NCBI GenBank assembly: GCA_021201825.1
Contig: JAJQED010000041.1
Span: forward strand, 179,456-243,455
Direction: 5' to 3'
DNA: 64,000 bases
DNA from: Alistipes sp.
GTDB lineage: Bacteria > Bacteroidota > Bacteroidia > Bacteroidales > Rikenellaceae
Below, piece after piece: positions 36,795 through 46,266 of the stretch (positions are counted from its first letter, which is position 1; each line of letters begins with the position of its first letter). The notes beneath the pieces were generated by a model, which was not told the DNA's origin, did not search any database, and was given only the letters and a program-made list of their open reading frames with translations. Both the position numbers and the translations under genes were made by a program.

Positions 36795-38606
36795 TTATTT
36801 AAGGGTGTTGATCACTTTTTGATTTATCGCCCTGATCCTGTCCTCTTCGACCTTTATTTCTTTCCTGTCGTAGGTCAGCAGACCGTTCACTTCCATTTCA
36901 ACGTCCGTAGTCTGGGTATATACCGCTCCGGAGAACCCGGCGGGGATCAGCGTGATCAGCTGTTCGGCATAGTCGACGTAAGTGTCCGTGACTTCTTTCT
37001 TCGTCTTGAACTGCACGTAACCCCAGTTGCGGTCGGTTTCCCAAAGATGGTCGTCCAGTACAAGGCCGATACCGCCGTATTCACCCAGCACCGTTGCCCT
37101 CTGTCCGTCATACATATACAGTTCCGGCGACGGGTATTTATGCAGGTCCAGGATGTCACCTACCGGGTAGTGGTTACCGCCGCTGGCAGGGTTCACCAGC
37201 CTGGTGGGGTCGTAATTCTTGGTCCATTCCACGATCTCGGCGGTTTTGAACTGGCCCCATGCCTCGTTGAACGGAACCCAAACGCCGATACACGGGTAGG
37301 GCATCAGGTAATCCATGATCTCTTTCCACTCCCTGCGGTAGATCTCTTCGGACTGGGGCGAGCGCACGATCTCGTTACCGGTGAAGTATTGGAACATCTG
37401 CCATTCGGGACTGCGGTCGCCGTTGGGCATATCCTGCCAAACGATGATCCCCTCACGGTCGCAATGGGTATACCAACGAGCCGGTTCCACTTTCACATGC
37501 TTACGGATCATATTATATCCGAAATCTTTTGTCTTTTTGATATCGTAGAGCAGCGCTTCGTCCGTCGGTGCGGTATAAAGGCCGTCGGGCCACCAACCCT
37601 GGTCCAGCGGACCGAAATGGAAGCAGTTCTCGTTGTTCAACTGGAACCTCACGATACCGCTGTCGTCCCTCTTGATCGTGTATTTCCTCATCCCGAAGTA
37701 GCTGTTCACCTTATCCACCGTCGTATTGCCGCTGACAAGTTTTACTTCTATGTCGTAAAGGTTCGGGGCGTCGGGAGACCAGAGTTTTGCATCGGGGATA
37801 TAAATTTCAACGGGCTGGCCGACGAGGCTCTTACCCGTAGCCACATTGGCGCCGTTGAACGTTACCGCCACTTCCACCGTACCTTTGTCGGTTCCTACAA
37901 CCTCGGGTATGATCGTAACGATACTGCGGTCGATATTGGGAACATTGTTTACGGAGGCAATGTGTGCGCTGGGTACCGGCTCGAGCCATACGGTCTGCCA
38001 TATCCCCGTTACCGGAGTGTACCAGATACCGTGCGGATTGTGAATCTGTTTGCCACGGGGCTGCGGTCCGTGGTCAGTCGGGTCCCATACTTTTACTTTC
38101 ACAGTCTGGGTACCCTTTGCGTTGAGGCATTCGGTAATGTCGAAAGTGAACGGGGTGTACCCGCCTTTGTGTTCGCCGACCTTATAGTCGTTCACCCATA
38201 CCGTCGCATGCCAGTCCACGGCGCCGAAATGGAGCAGGATGTTCTGCCCTTTCCAGTTCGCAGGAACGGTGAATTCCCGTTCATACCATACCACGTTGTT
38301 CTCGCCTACCGTGCGGCCCACGCCGCTCAGGCTCGATTCCACCGGGAAAGGCACGAGTATCTTACCCTCGTAATTTTCCGGGGCCTGTGACCTTACCGGG
38401 GCGATGCTGTAATCCCATAGCCCGTTCAGGTTCATCCACTGATCCCTCTCCATAATGGGTCGGGGATATTCCGGTAGCACGTTGGCCGGGTCTACCTGGT
38501 CGGCCCAGGGTGTACGGATCTTGTCGCCTGCCGGGGACCATTGTGCGAACGCAACGAAAGAACACGCCAGCAACAGCTGCGTGAGTAACAATTTTTTCAT
38601 CTTCAA
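36795..38606 (-). CDS. Glycoside hydrolase family 2 enzyme
   Basis: 603 residues. Signal peptide ending AFA-Q (about residue 21), then the GH2 order: sugar-binding beta-sandwich with LNGLWDYSIAP and WYEREFTVP, immunoglobulin-like domain, and a TIM barrel. E448 in VPFNEAWGQF fits the acid/base and E509 in VLGEYGGIGL the nucleophile. The reaction may be beta-galactosidase, beta-mannosidase or beta-glucuronidase; motifs alone do not choose. It follows the hybrid sensor gene by 106 bases on the same strand, so it belongs to the same locus. A beta-mannosidase role would fit a mannan locus, but this is inference. Confidence 0.88.
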   Translation of the reverse strand: MKMKKLLLTQLLLACSFVAFAQWSPAGDKIRTPWADQVDPANVLPEYPRPIMERDQWMNLNGLWDYSIAPVRSQAPENYEGKILVPFPVESSLSGVGRTVGENNVVWYEREFTVPANWKGQNILLHFGAVDWHATVWVNDYKVGEHKGGYTPFTFDITECLNAKGTQTVKVKVWDPTDHGPQPRGKQIHNPHGIWYTPVTGIWQTVWLEPVPSAHIASVNNVPNIDRSIVTIIPEVVGTDKGTVEVAVTFNGANVATGKSLVGQPVEIYIPDAKLWSPDAPNLYDIEVKLVSGNTTVDKVNSYFGMRKYTIKRDDSGIVRFQLNNENCFHFGPLDQGWWPDGLYTAPTDEALLYDIKKTKDFGYNMIRKHVKVEPARWYTHCDREGIIVWQDMPNGDRSPEWQMFQYFTGNEIVRSPQSEEIYRREWKEIMDYLMPYPCIGVWVPFNEAWGQFKTAEIVEWTKNYDPTRLVNPASGGNHYPVGDILDLHKYPSPELYMYDGQRATVLGEYGGIGLVLDDHLWETDRNWGYVQFKTKKEVTDTYVDYAEQLITLIPAGFSGAVYTQTTDVEMEVNGLLTYDRKEIKVEEDRIRAINQKVINTLK

Positions 38607-38712
38607 TTATGTTTAATAGTTTGGTTTGCCGCCTACGGGTAAGTCAGACCCACCCTCCCGTGGCGAACAACAAATTTATTAATTTTCATCACTACTGCAA
38701 AACCGCTCCCTG

Positions 38713-41700
38713 TCAAATACCCGAGTTCCTCTCGCGGAACTCCTTGAGAGTGCATCCGAATTTGGCGGAGAAAGCCCGGAAGAACGGCCCCCGGTTGGCG
38801 AATCCCGATTTGAAAATTATTTCGTCGATATTCAGCTTCGTATTTTTTAGCAGGTCCTGCGCGATATGCAGCCGGCATTCCCGTATCATCTCAGCCGGGC
38901 TTTGTGCCCCGATCTCGTTTATCTTCCGGTAAAGGTGGCGGGTGCTCATGTTCATCCGGTCCGCTATGAATTTGGCCGAAAGGTCTTTGTTGATGATATT
39001 GGCATTTATGATCTCCAGTATCTTCTGGATAAATTTCCGGTGGTCCAGATGCATCATTTTGCCCTCGGTCAGCTCGTAGGCGCTGAGCGGCGAACTGAAA
39101 TACTCCTTGAGGGTCTCCTTGCGGCTGATCAGGTGCTTTACGAAAATGCGCAGGTAATCTATATTGAACGGTTTTGTAATATACATTTCCGCGCCGGCGT
39201 CCAGTCCCTCGATCTGTTCCTCTACCTTATGCTTGGCCGAGACGAGTATCATCGGGATGTGGGCCGTCTTTGGATTGCCCTTGATCTGTCGGGTGAGCGA
39301 GATACCGTCCAGACCCGGCATCATCACGTCGCAAATAATTACGCTCGGGTGGATCTCGGTAAGTATCTTATCGACTTCCAGGGGTTTTTCGACCGGTATC
39401 ACATTGTACTCCTGCGAGAATATCTCACAGAGGAACCAAAGCATCTCTTTCTCGTCGTCCACGAGCAGAATGGTCGACCGTCCCTTGTCGAACCCGTAAC
39501 GGGGCAACTCTACGGGCTGGGGCACTTCCCCGGTCGGGCCGACCGGTTTGATCACCGGTGGCACATTCCCTCCCTGGTCCGTTATTTCCGGAAGCGGCAG
39601 GCTAACGATAAAATCAGTCGTGCGGTCCGGTACGCTCACAACATCGATATCGCCGCCCAAAAGGTTTACCATACTATACGATATAGCCAGCCCGAGGCCG
39701 TTACGCGCCCCTGCTTTTTCGTTTTGGTTCTCGAAATCCTCGAGTATCGTGTAGCGGTCGAATACCTTGCCGATATTTTCCGCTTTTATGCCTTTACCGG
39801 TATTGGAGACCGTTATCCTGAGCCGTCGCCCTTCCTCGCGTACGGTGAGGCTTACGGTCCCGTTCCGGTTGGTATATTTGAAAGCGTTCGAAAGGAGGTT
39901 GGCGAGGATGGTCTCCAAAAAATCCTTGTCCGTATTCCATATCAATCCCTGGTCTATACGGCGCCAGTAATCGATCGTTCTGCTTTCGGCAAGTTCTGTG
40001 AAGCTTTCGAAGATGTTTGCCGCAAGGTCGCTCACGGCAGTACGCGCGATAGACGGGGGACGGTTGCCGGTTTCGATGCGGCGGAAGTCGATTAGCTGTT
40101 GGATAAGCTCGTTCATCCGCTCTGCGTTCCGGTGGATCAGCCCGGCGTATTTAAGGACGAACTGGTCGGAATTCCGGTACTGTATTATCCTTTCGCACGG
40201 GCCGTGGATGAGGGTGAGCGGAGTGCAGAATTCGTGGGCTATGTTGGTGAAGAATTTCAGTTTGGACTCGTAAACGTCCCGTTGGTGCTGTTGCCGGATG
40301 GCTTCGAGCATTTTCTCCCGGCGGCGGTCGTTCTGGCGAACATACTCCCGGAGGATAAGGAACAACCCCAATAAAATAACCGCCGAATAGATCGCATATG
40401 CCCCGGCCGACAGGAACCAGGGCGGCCTGATCCGTAATACCAGGATATGCACAGGACTTTCCACCCCCGACTGCCGGTTACGGTACTTGACTAACAGACG
40501 GTATTCTCCCGGCGCCACGTCCGTAAAATGGATTATATTATTCTGGCCATTCTCGATCCACGTCTCGTTCAGCCCCTCGAGCATGTATAAATATGAATAG
40601 TTCGTGCCGTTAATGTAATCTACTGCGGTAAGCGTCAGGGAGAAAAAATTCTGGTCATGATTGAGTGTCAGCCTCGGTTGGAGCCTGCGGGACCGGTGGC
40701 GGTCATATTCCGGCAGAGTAGCCTGTGCCGGATCGTCCAGGAAGTCGTAAATGTTGGCCTGTTCTCCCATGATCGAGAGGCCGTTGAGGACTATCGCCGG
40801 CAGGTATTCGTTGCGTTTGTAATGGTTGTTATCCTTTACCGCTACAAACCCGTTTATGCCGCCGAACAGCAGCATATCCTCCCCGGGATGGCTGAAATAG
40901 GCCCCGTCGCTGAATTCCACAACCTCCAGCCCGTAATTGCGGCCGAACGTTAGGAAAGTATTCAGGCGGGAATCGAACTTGACAAGCCCGGAATTGGTAC
41001 TTAACCAAAGGTCCTCACCCGGGTCTGTTAAAATACCGTGGACGGTGTTGTTCGGCAGTCCGTGCTCCTCGTTGAAAACTGTCTGTTTGCCGTCTGCGGC
41101 AAGTTTTACAAGACCGTAGCTGGTTCCGAACCAGGTATTGCCATGGTCGTCGGTAATGATGGAGAACACATCGTTCAGGGTACGGTCGCCGCTGTCTTTA
41201 TCCAGCCGTACGGAGGTCAGCCGTTCGCTTTCGGTGTCCATAACGAACGCCCCGTAGCCACGGTTGCCGAACCAAACCGTTGAATCGTTCGCAGGGAAGA
41301 TTGTAAAAAAATAGTTTGAAGACATTATGCCATCACGGATGGTGAACCGCTTAGCCGGACCCGGCTGGGGTATACCTCCGTGCCACCGGATACCGCACTT
41401 AACAATGCCTGTCCCCACGGTGGCTATCCACAGGACGGTATCTCCCTGTTCGTAAACCGAATGAACGAACCGGACCGGTTCGCCGTCGGCATATATCTCC
41501 ACGCTGCTTATCTGACCGTTTCGCGGGTCGTAACGGTCCAGTCCGTTTTCGGTGCCTATCCACAGGCTGCCGTCCGGGCGTTCGGAAATAAAGTATACGG
41601 AGTTGTCGCTCAACCCGCTGTTTCCGGTATTGTAATAAGTAACGGACGAGGGGTCTACGGGCGTATCGAAATCGAAGTCGGCGATGCGGGCGATACCGTC

Positions 41701-42801
41701 ACCTTTGGTCCCGAGCCATAAAGAACCGCTACGGTCAACGGTGAGGGCCCGTACCGGTTTGTTCACCCGGTGGGTGAAATCCTGCAGTGTGACGGATTTG
41801 AACGAATAGGGGTCGTTGGAATAGATAAATACTCCCTGCCCGTCGGTGCCGATCCAGACAATATCCTGTCTCGAGTCGTGAACGAGGCAAAAAATCCCGG
41901 AGTTAACCTCTATCCGTTCCACATGGTAGTTCTCAGGCTTATCCGGTGTATAGCGCAGGCATACGAGCCCGTCGGTACGCATACCGATGAAATAGTCGTC
42001 ATGGTGGCGGATGATCGCCGAAATGTCTTTTTTATCGGGCAGTTCCCGGTCCAGGTCGGCAATATAATATTTCGTCCTCCCGTCCAGGTCGTATTCGTAG
42101 AAAATCCGGCCGTCGTCTATGAAAAAGACCGAACTGCCCTGGTGGAAACAATATTCCAGCGGACGGTCATGGTCGAAGATCATAACGGGCGATAACTGCA
42201 GGTCGTGATTCTCCTTAATGGTTATATTATAGGTCCGGGTATTGCCGTTGCGGCAAAATATCCAAAGCACCCCATCGTCCGACATGGTATATTCGAGTAT
42301 TCCCGACGGGTCGATATCCTGCAGCCTTACCTGCCTGAACATTCCCGAAAAGCTGTTGTAATAAACAAGGAAGCCGTTCTCCCGGATAAAGAATAGTTCG
42401 GCAATGCGGGAGGTCCTTAGCTTGTAGTTCGACCTATAGACCGTATAGGACTCTACTGTTCCCGCACGTTTATCGAACCGGTCCAGCCCGTAGTTGGTCT
42501 GTATCCAGAATACCCCGTCGCCTGCTTCAACGATATCCTCTATGATGTTTCCCGACAGGCTGTTCGGACCGCCGGCGGGTTTGAAGACTTTTATTTTCAA
42601 CCCGTCGTACATATTGACCCCGTCGCATGAACCGAACCACATGTATCCGTCACGATCCTGGCACATGGACAGTATAGCGCTGTTCGATAGGCCGTCCTGT
42701 TTTGAGATGCGCTTCAGGTTGTAACTGCTGGCTGTCCCGGGTACGAGCAGTGCGAAGAGGAACAGGAAAAGATGTATGGGTTTGCAGTTGTTCGAGGTCA
42801 T
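38713..42801 (-). CDS. Hybrid two-component system sensor/regulator (HTCS)
   Basis: About 1362 residues from the ATG at 42801; a TTG further upstream is rejected. Order: signal peptide, periplasmic two-component propeller repeats (many WFGS/WIGTD/LWLGTKGDG strands), Y_Y_Y domain, a transmembrane helix near residues 790-815, histidine kinase with H856 in NIAHEFCTPL and an HATPase domain (LLSNAFKYTN), receiver domain with phosphoacceptor D1158 in CDVMMPGLDG, and a C-terminal AraC-type DNA-binding domain. HTCS proteins bind an oligosaccharide in the periplasm and activate the neighbouring polysaccharide locus. It is divergent from the SusC gene. Confidence 0.95.
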   Translation of the reverse strand: MTSNNCKPIHLFLFLFALLVPGTASSYNLKRISKQDGLSNSAILSMCQDRDGYMWFGSCDGVNMYDGLKIKVFKPAGGPNSLSGNIIEDIVEAGDGVFWIQTNYGLDRFDKRAGTVESYTVYRSNYKLRTSRIAELFFIRENGFLVYYNSFSGMFRQVRLQDIDPSGILEYTMSDDGVLWIFCRNGNTRTYNITIKENHDLQLSPVMIFDHDRPLEYCFHQGSSVFFIDDGRIFYEYDLDGRTKYYIADLDRELPDKKDISAIIRHHDDYFIGMRTDGLVCLRYTPDKPENYHVERIEVNSGIFCLVHDSRQDIVWIGTDGQGVFIYSNDPYSFKSVTLQDFTHRVNKPVRALTVDRSGSLWLGTKGDGIARIADFDFDTPVDPSSVTYYNTGNSGLSDNSVYFISERPDGSLWIGTENGLDRYDPRNGQISSVEIYADGEPVRFVHSVYEQGDTVLWIATVGTGIVKCGIRWHGGIPQPGPAKRFTIRDGIMSSNYFFTIFPANDSTVWFGNRGYGAFVMDTESERLTSVRLDKDSGDRTLNDVFSIITDDHGNTWFGTSYGLVKLAADGKQTVFNEEHGLPNNTVHGILTDPGEDLWLSTNSGLVKFDSRLNTFLTFGRNYGLEVVEFSDGAYFSHPGEDMLLFGGINGFVAVKDNNHYKRNEYLPAIVLNGLSIMGEQANIYDFLDDPAQATLPEYDRHRSRRLQPRLTLNHDQNFFSLTLTAVDYINGTNYSYLYMLEGLNETWIENGQNNIIHFTDVAPGEYRLLVKYRNRQSGVESPVHILVLRIRPPWFLSAGAYAIYSAVILLGLFLILREYVRQNDRRREKMLEAIRQQHQRDVYESKLKFFTNIAHEFCTPLTLIHGPCERIIQYRNSDQFVLKYAGLIHRNAERMNELIQQLIDFRRIETGNRPPSIARTAVSDLAANIFESFTELAESRTIDYWRRIDQGLIWNTDKDFLETILANLLSNAFKYTNRNGTVSLTVREEGRRLRITVSNTGKGIKAENIGKVFDRYTILEDFENQNEKAGARNGLGLAISYSMVNLLGGDIDVVSVPDRTTDFIVSLPLPEITDQGGNVPPVIKPVGPTGEVPQPVELPRYGFDKGRSTILLVDDEKEMLWFLCEIFSQEYNVIPVEKPLEVDKILTEIHPSVIICDVMMPGLDGISLTRQIKGNPKTAHIPMILVSAKHKVEEQIEGLDAGAEMYITKPFNIDYLRIFVKHLISRKETLKEYFSSPLSAYELTEGKMMHLDHRKFIQKILEIINANIINKDLSAKFIADRMNMSTRHLYRKINEIGAQSPAEMIRECRLHIAQDLLKNTKLNIDEIIFKSGFANRGPFFRAFSAKFGCTLKEFRERNSGI

Positions 42802-43143
42802 TTGTACAGGCGAAAATGTGACATACAAATGTCAGGGAACTTTGGACGGAAAAAGTCCGGTTTCGTGACATACTAATCCTCAATCGGGACATACCGGTCG
42901 AATACCCCCATGAAACTTTTTTTTTCAATAACCGGCTAAATATTTTCGCTCACAACCTGTCAGACCTTGCTACAAACCTAAAACAATCCTGCCTATGAAC
43001 CGTTGATACTTCTCTTCACTGTCAGTCATGCGGACTTTGCTCCGCAAGTTCCCAATCTTACATCTTAACGAAGTCTGCCACGATGCTCCCCGCCCGGGAG
43101 CCCGACATTCCTCGTTAAAACACAACCTAACTTCTAATGATGT
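42802..43143. promoter_or_regulatory. HTCS/susC regulatory region: direct repeats, weak promoter, folded leader
   Basis: GACATAC occurs three times on the plus strand (42820-42826, 42867-42873, 42888-42894); the last two are 21 bases apart, two helical turns, like AraC-type half-sites. The first is part of an inverted repeat TGACAT-ACAA-ATGTCA (42819-42834). A weak -7 box TATTTTCG (42941-42948) has a T-run at the -33 position (42917-42925). The leader can form TGCGGA/TCCGCA (43029-43046), and an outer TTAACGA/TCGTTAA (43065-43118) enclosing GCTCCC/GGGAGC (43085-43101). Confidence 0.5.
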
Positions 43144-46100
43144 ATGACCTTTAAAAAAATGAACAAACTCAATTTTGTCAGTTTAGCCTTGCTGATGGCC
43201 CTGGCATTACCCCTGAGGGTTTTGTCGGCACCGGAGCCGGAGAGCTTCGCGCAGGCCCCGGCCACCAAAGCCGTTAGCGGAATCGTGGCCGACGAAAACG
43301 GTTCGCCGCTCGTGGGCGTAACAGTGGTCAACCTGGCCACAGGAACCGGGGTGGTGACCAATTCCGGCGGTCAGTTTACCGTGCAGGCCACACCCGAAAA
43401 CGTGTTGAGGTTCTCTTACCTCGGATATGCCGCCCAGGAGATCACGGTCGGCTCCCAGACATCTGTAAACGTCGTGCTCAGGGAGGAGGCCTCCTCGATA
43501 GACGACGTGATAGTGATCGGTTACGGCACAACTACCCGTCGCCGCGCGACCGGAGCCGTGGATCAGATCACATCGAGCGTACTGCAGGACAAACCCGTGG
43601 CCAACGTTAAGCAGGCCCTGCAGGGTGCATCCCCCAGTATTGTCATCCAGACACGGAGCTACAATCCCAACTCCGACGACGTGAGCATTAACATAAGGGG
43701 TATAAGCTCCATGAATGACAACGCCCCGCTGCTGGTGATCGACGGGCTCATTTCGGATATGGGAGCGTTCAACAAGCTGAACCCGACCGACATCGAGAAT
43801 ATCTCGGTCCTCAAGGATGCGGGTACCGCAGCCATCTACGGTTCACGGGCGGCCAACGGCGTTATCCTCATCACAACCAAAAAAGGCCGTAAGAACCAGG
43901 CTCCCGTTGTTTCGATAAACACTTCAGTAGGGTGGCAGCAGCCCCAGCAGTTGTTCCACCCGGTCAAGGGTTATCAAAACGCGACCCTGTACAACCAGTA
44001 TAAGATAGGCGGCGGTGAGGACCCGGTATATACTGCGGCCGACATACGCAATTTCTACGAGCAGGGCGACGCCCGCTGGGCGATATACGAGATAACCCAG
44101 GCAGCCCTCCAGCAAAATTACAATGTGAGCGTATCCGGTGGGGGTGAAAATTCGACCTATATGGTATCAGCAGGGTATTATGACCAGGCGAGCAACTACG
44201 TCGGGAACTTCGGTACCCAGCGATATAATTTCCGCTCGAACGTTACGGCAGAGTATGGCCGGCTCAAATTTACCGGGCTTATGTCGTACGTGCGTAACAA
44301 TAGTATGGCTACTACCGGCAGCAGCCTGGAGATAAACTCGACCCGTATCCCGCCCTATTACTATACAAAACTCAAGGATGAGCAGACGGGACATTACCTT
44401 GTCAATGACCTGCTGTCGGACTTTAACGCCCTCGGGCTGCTGGAATCCGGCGGGTTCGACAAGTACCGTAACGACTATATCAATATCAACACCGGGCTGG
44501 ACTTCCGTATTATCGACGGGCTGACCCTGCGCGGGGTGTTCGGTGCCGACATCTTCAACGACCACCGCTATACCCGCCGTTTCGAAGTGGATTTTTACAG
44601 CTACGACGACCCCACGAGCCTTGTGCATACCGCCAACACGGACCGCGATACGGAGGATTACAACAGCCATTCCTACCTGACCAATTCACAGATCATGCTT
44701 GACTTCGCCCGTCAGTTCGGACGCCACCGTGTGTCGGCCCTTTTCGGGGCTTCCAACGAATCGTATACTTCACGCAGCAGTACCGTGAAGATACTCTATT
44801 CGGATGTCGACCTGGGTATAAAGGGTGACGGCAGCGAAGTCTCGAACAGCAGCAGCGTTACACCGGAGAACACTACCCGGACAAGTATCGTGTCGCTCTT
44901 CGGCCGTGTGGGTTACGACTGGGACGATAAATATTATTTCGACGCTTCGTTCAGGTACGACGGCTCGTCCAAATTCAGCAAGGACGACCGCTGGGGTTTC
45001 TTCCCCTCCGCTTCGGCCGCATGGCGAATATCGCAGGAGGATTTTATGGAGAACTACCGTAATGTAGCGGGTGACCTGAAACTTCGTTTGTCCTATGGCG
45101 TACTGGGTAACCAGGCAGTAGGCAGCTACCAGTATTTCACTACCTACGACATCTATTCCGACACCTACGCATACAATAACTCCATGGCCGGTGGGGCAGG
45201 CTTTACCCTGGGAGCTGACAACCTTACATGGGAGAAAGTGCGGACGTTCAACATCGGTACCGACCTGTCGTTCTTCAACAACACGCTGAACATGCAGGCG
45301 GACTATTATTTCCGCAAGACGGTGGATATTCTCGTGGCCCCGACCATTCCTCTGATCTACGGGACCACGCTCAGCAACCATAACGCCGGGGAGATGAAAT
45401 CCCAGGGTTGGGAGCTTTCGATCAGTTACCTGCTTCGCCACGGCGACTGGAGGCATACGTTCAATTTCAATATGGGGGATGCCTGGAACAAGGTGACCAA
45501 ATATACCGGCTTCGAGAACTTCAACCAGAGTGACGAGATCATCCGTATCCAGCGCGAGGGTCTGCCGTTCAACTCCTATTACGGGTATAAGGTCGCGGGT
45601 ATTTTCCAGTCGTATGACGAGATAGCCAATTCTTCCCTGCCGACCGGCGCGAACGTACACCCGGGCGACCTCAAATTCGTGGACCGCAACGGCGACGGGG
45701 TGATTGACGAGAACGACCGCTTCTACCTCGGTCATGCTTTCCCGCGTTACAGCTTCGGTTTCAATTACACCGTACAATGGAAAGGCCTCGAATTCAATGT
45801 GTTCCTGCAAGGCGTATTGAAACGTACCCAAGCAATCCGCGGGGAGCTTGTAGAACCGTTCCACGGCAGCTACTCATATATGATATACCAGCACCAGCTG
45901 GATTTCTGGACCCCGACCAACACCTCGGCTAAATTCCCGCGCCTGAACTCCAACAACAGCAACAACTGGGGTACGGCCTCCGACATCTATATGTTCGACG
46001 GGAAATATATGCGCGTCAAGGATATAATGGTAGGCTACAACCTACCCAAGTCCATCGTCCAGAAAATCGGGATGTCGAACCTGCGCGTTTACGTAAACGC

Positions 46101-46248
46101 CCGCAACCTGTTCACATTCACCCCTAATTCCTGGGTAGACCCGGAATCTACCGAGTTCGGGAGCAACATGAACCCGAGCGGGGCCAACAGTGCGCGTAAC
46201 TATCCCGCACTGAAATATTACGGTATGGGACTGGATATAACATTTTAA
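43144..46248 (+). CDS. SusC/RagA-family TonB-dependent transporter of the mannan locus
   Basis: 1034 residues; the ATG at 43144 (MTFKKMNKL) is followed by a second ATG at 43159. Signal peptide (core FVSLALLMALALPL), carboxypeptidase-D-like domain (about 40-115), DDVIVIGYGT motif, plug with INIRGISSMNDNAPLLVIDG, and beta-barrel ending in an aromatic residue (DITF). It imports oligomannosides if the GH76 neighbours define the substrate. First gene of a six-gene operon with SusD 18 bases later. Confidence 0.95.
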   Translation: MTFKKMNKLNFVSLALLMALALPLRVLSAPEPESFAQAPATKAVSGIVADENGSPLVGVTVVNLATGTGVVTNSGGQFTVQATPENVLRFSYLGYAAQEITVGSQTSVNVVLREEASSIDDVIVIGYGTTTRRRATGAVDQITSSVLQDKPVANVKQALQGASPSIVIQTRSYNPNSDDVSINIRGISSMNDNAPLLVIDGLISDMGAFNKLNPTDIENISVLKDAGTAAIYGSRAANGVILITTKKGRKNQAPVVSINTSVGWQQPQQLFHPVKGYQNATLYNQYKIGGGEDPVYTAADIRNFYEQGDARWAIYEITQAALQQNYNVSVSGGGENSTYMVSAGYYDQASNYVGNFGTQRYNFRSNVTAEYGRLKFTGLMSYVRNNSMATTGSSLEINSTRIPPYYYTKLKDEQTGHYLVNDLLSDFNALGLLESGGFDKYRNDYININTGLDFRIIDGLTLRGVFGADIFNDHRYTRRFEVDFYSYDDPTSLVHTANTDRDTEDYNSHSYLTNSQIMLDFARQFGRHRVSALFGASNESYTSRSSTVKILYSDVDLGIKGDGSEVSNSSSVTPENTTRTSIVSLFGRVGYDWDDKYYFDASFRYDGSSKFSKDDRWGFFPSASAAWRISQEDFMENYRNVAGDLKLRLSYGVLGNQAVGSYQYFTTYDIYSDTYAYNNSMAGGAGFTLGADNLTWEKVRTFNIGTDLSFFNNTLNMQADYYFRKTVDILVAPTIPLIYGTTLSNHNAGEMKSQGWELSISYLLRHGDWRHTFNFNMGDAWNKVTKYTGFENFNQSDEIIRIQREGLPFNSYYGYKVAGIFQSYDEIANSSLPTGANVHPGDLKFVDRNGDGVIDENDRFYLGHAFPRYSFGFNYTVQWKGLEFNVFLQGVLKRTQAIRGELVEPFHGSYSYMIYQHQLDFWTPTNTSAKFPRLNSNNSNNWGTASDIYMFDGKYMRVKDIMVGYNLPKSIVQKIGMSNLRVYVNARNLFTFTPNSWVDPESTEFGSNMNPSGANSARNYPALKYYGMGLDITF

Positions 46249-46266
46249 ACGGCAAACTGTACGAAA

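Noticed and set aside
36762..38390. 542-codon open frame opposite the GH2 gene
   Set aside because: GH2 motifs and signal peptide are on the minus strand; the plus-strand frame begins inside the terminator and lacks any domain.
38866..40095. 409-codon open frame opposite the HTCS kinase/receiver region
   Set aside because: The sense strand carries all HTCS motifs in order; the antisense frame has none.
44770..45864. 364-codon open frame opposite susC
   Set aside because: Antisense to the beta-barrel part of an intact SusC; no signal or motif.
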